64,000 nucleotides of DNA, from NCBI RefSeq assembly GCF_002483235.1, contig NZ_DLHN01000024.1, positions 176,647 to 240,646 on the forward strand, given 5' to 3'. A program made the translations under genes and the position numbers. Numbering within the stretch: position 1 is the first letter of the stretch; each line of letters begins with the position of its first letter. Below are positions 62,683 to 64,000 of this stretch, one piece after another. The notes below the pieces were generated by a model. The model did not search any database, was not told where the DNA came from, and worked only from the letters and a program-made list of their open reading frames with translations. The stretch comes from Pedobacter glucosidilyticus. Lineage in GTDB: Bacteria; Bacteroidota; Bacteroidia; Sphingobacteriales; Sphingobacteriaceae.

Positions 62683-62985
62683 TTAAACTCTATTAATAGA
62701 AGTCTCCAAATTTTGACGATTATGTAGTACAGCTATAATTATAATCTTTTTAGATTCTTCTTCCAAATAATAGTGTATCCCAAAAGGGAAAACATCTGTA
62801 TACTTAATCCTTATATTTTTGTATTTGATTTGATATTGAAGGGGATTACTTTTCAAAGTTATTAAAGCTGATTTCACTTGGTTAACAAATCTATCTCCAA
62901 GAGAAATTTGTTTTTGAGCGTACCAGCCTTTAGCTTCTTTAATATCAAGTTTTGCATCTTCAATGTAGTAGATTTTCCAATTCAT
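62683..62985 (-). CDS. RelE/ParE-family toxin
   Basis: A 100-residue protein with a helical hairpin (EDAKLDIKEAKGWYAQKQISLGDRFVNQVKSAL) and the strands IRIKYTDVFPFGIHYYLEEESKKIIIIAVLHNRQN, the common ParE/RelE plan. Such toxins inhibit gyrase or cleave ribosome-bound mRNA. It follows its antitoxin by 4 bp. Confidence 0.9.
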   Translation of the reverse strand: MNWKIYYIEDAKLDIKEAKGWYAQKQISLGDRFVNQVKSALITLKSNPLQYQIKYKNIRIKYTDVFPFGIHYYLEEESKKIIIIAVLHNRQNLETSINRV

Positions 62986-62989
62986 TTAT

Positions 62990-63208
62990 TTATAAATCTT
63001 GGAACAAATCATCAGCAGATTTAATCGAATTTGGATTTAGTTTGATAGTTTCTAGTCGTTTATCTATCAATGTCTTTTGCCATTGAGGCAAGTCATTTGA
63101 AAGGTATTCTACATCTGGGTGTATAGCTTTTATTTTTTCCCATTCTTCTATTGGGACTTGAACAGCTAACTTCCGTCCATTTTCATCAGATAAAAATTGA
63201 ATACTCAT
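62990..63208 (-). CDS. Antitoxin paired with the RelE/ParE toxin, 72 aa
   Basis: A small protein beginning with SIQFLSDENGRKLAVQVPIEEWEKI, a Phd/YefM-like or addiction-module opening, with a C-terminal toxin-binding part (LETIKLNPNSIKSADDLFQDL). It is translated before the toxin, with a 4-bp gap, as in many ParD/RelB-type modules. Confidence 0.8.
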   Translation of the reverse strand: MSIQFLSDENGRKLAVQVPIEEWEKIKAIHPDVEYLSNDLPQWQKTLIDKRLETIKLNPNSIKSADDLFQDL

Positions 63209-63439
63209 AATCTAAAATTATCTATTAAAATTACAGCTTTTTTAAAGTTTATCCAAATAAAAAGCCTACTTAGGCTGTTTCAAATTATTAAAATTAGTCA
63301 TGGTAAGTTCAGCTCCTACTATTACAAAAACTTTTAATAGGATTAGAACGCTTCATTTTCTTACGATTATTTGTAACAATCCCTTAAAATGATTTCTCGA
63401 TTACATGGATGAGTCGTAAACATATTTTAGTTTAGAAAT

Positions 63440-63720
63440 CTTTTACAATATAAATTAACCGCCTCATGAGCCGGCGGGGCCCATTACTTTTGTGAGGGCA
63501 AAAGTAATCAAAACCCTTGAACAATCCCGCAGGAGCCTTTGCCGCACTAGCCTTACCCACACTTAAAAACAGTGAGCGCTTATTTTTGCTTGGCATTGCT
63601 TTATGAACATAAGTGTAAACTCGAACGCAAAACCGCATTCGCTATAGGCTTGGAAGTGTAAGATTCTAAAATTTTTGCTGCTGTTTTTTCGTCTTTTCCG
63701 GCTCTCGGGGATTGCTCATG
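63440..63720. repeat. GC-rich dispersed-repeat-like noncoding block
   Basis: In a gene-free stretch (63209-64000) this block is GC-rich compared with its surroundings (CCGGCGGGGCCC near 63471). It contains a hairpin ATTACTTTTG / CAAAAGTAAT with a 6-base loop (63483-63508). A minus-strand ORF at 63432-63638 runs through it but looks accidental. It is likely a family of repeated intergenic DNA rather than a gene. The rest of the gap is AT-rich with nothing I can identify. Confidence 0.45.
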
Positions 63721-64000
63721 CGCTTCGGTTTAGACTATTTTTTATGAATGTTTGTTCCCTTCTGGAAGTAGAAAGACTTAAAAAAGTTAAAATCAAAAGT
63801 AAAAATTAAAAAGAACCTAAAGAGCAAATACTTAGGAACTTCCAATAATGTTAAAATAAACTTTTCCGAAGAACGAAAGACGGCCTATGAAGATTTGGAA
63901 GTGGAGTCAAATAAATCTTTTGCATAAACTTTCATCTAGAACTAGCGGAAAACAATCCGACGGGTGTTGTAGAAATCTTCATCAAGTAAAACCATTCACA

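Noticed and set aside
63432..63638. Minus-strand ORF of 68 codons at the right end
   Set aside because: It lies in the GC-rich repeat-like block, with no protein-like pattern and Cys/Arg/Lys-rich content; probably accidental.

Overview
The window looks like chromosomal DNA of an AT-rich Bacteroidota bacterium, most likely of the Sphingobacteriaceae (Pedobacter-like). The evidence is gliding/secretion-type ABC genes (gldA-gldF-gldG), an UpxY/NusG-type antiterminator, an OmpA lipoprotein with a TSP3 calcium repeat, a TonB-dependent receptor, a heparinase-type lyase, a membrane pyrophosphatase, the Bacteroidota-style ParC/ParE pair and the near absence of Shine-Dalgarno sequences. No phylogenetic marker was compared, so the family-level assignment is inference.

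Layout. 0-4.5 kb: two family-2 glycosyltransferases (the first cut by the window edge), facing a hybrid histidine kinase. 4.7-10.7 kb: parE-cdd and parC on the minus strand, separated by a GxxExxY gene and a 168-bp tandem repeat. 10.9-13.7 kb: operon of a DUF4403 lipoprotein, a TatD hydrolase and tcdA. 13.9-15.1 kb: small genes, tRNA-Ala(GGC) and five 11-bp direct repeats. 15.3-17.8 kb: P-type ATPase. 17.9-23.1 kb: accessory island. 23.3-31.1 kb: ssb behind a perfect palindrome, secreted and RNase H-like proteins, MarC, an amino-acid permease, TruC and a rhodanese-thioredoxin fusion. 31.3-32.8 kb: mazEF and a repeat-rich gap. 32.8-38.4 kb: hppA, an OmpA lipoprotein, a membrane MutS-like protein and rlmH. 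38.5-44.2 kb: AsmA-like protein, UpxY-like antiterminator, DedA and a DUF4397 lipoprotein. 44.3-50.6 kb: dnaN, gldG-F-A and a heparinase-family lyase. 50.7-57.5 kb: glyS, a TPR histidine kinase, a zincin, an L,D-transpeptidase-like protein and a lactonase. 57.6-62.6 kb: YceI, a sorbosone-type dehydrogenase, a TonB receptor and an aldo/keto reductase. 62.7-64 kb: a RelE/ParE toxin-antitoxin pair and repeat-like noncoding DNA.

The most interesting part is 18.99-23.08 kb. Six small genes, all on the minus strand, sit in four compact units. Each unit ends in a ~135-bp imperfect palindrome bounded by GCTAAC and GTTAGC. The arm sequences differ from copy to copy but stay complementary within each copy, and the upstream end of the row has only a solitary GTTAGCGGC half-site. 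This is the architecture of an integron cassette array (attC-like sites, an attI-like junction, promoterless same-direction genes, one toxin-antitoxin cassette) with no integrase in the window. The core bases do not fully match the classical attC consensus, so it may be a divergent Bacteroidota relative. The array runs into a decayed AbiE-type toxin-antitoxin operon: the antitoxin carries a 1-base frameshift and the toxin is cut after eight codons.

Other noncoding signals worth a look are the tandem repeat beside the GxxExxY gene, the 11-bp helical-turn repeats near 14.36 kb, the 28-bp palindrome before ssb, a 14-bp-stem hairpin just upstream of a 21-codon ORF near 25.3 kb, and two ~130-bp inverted-repeat elements with the same AAGAGGYTGTC ends at 4.6 and 42.2 kb.
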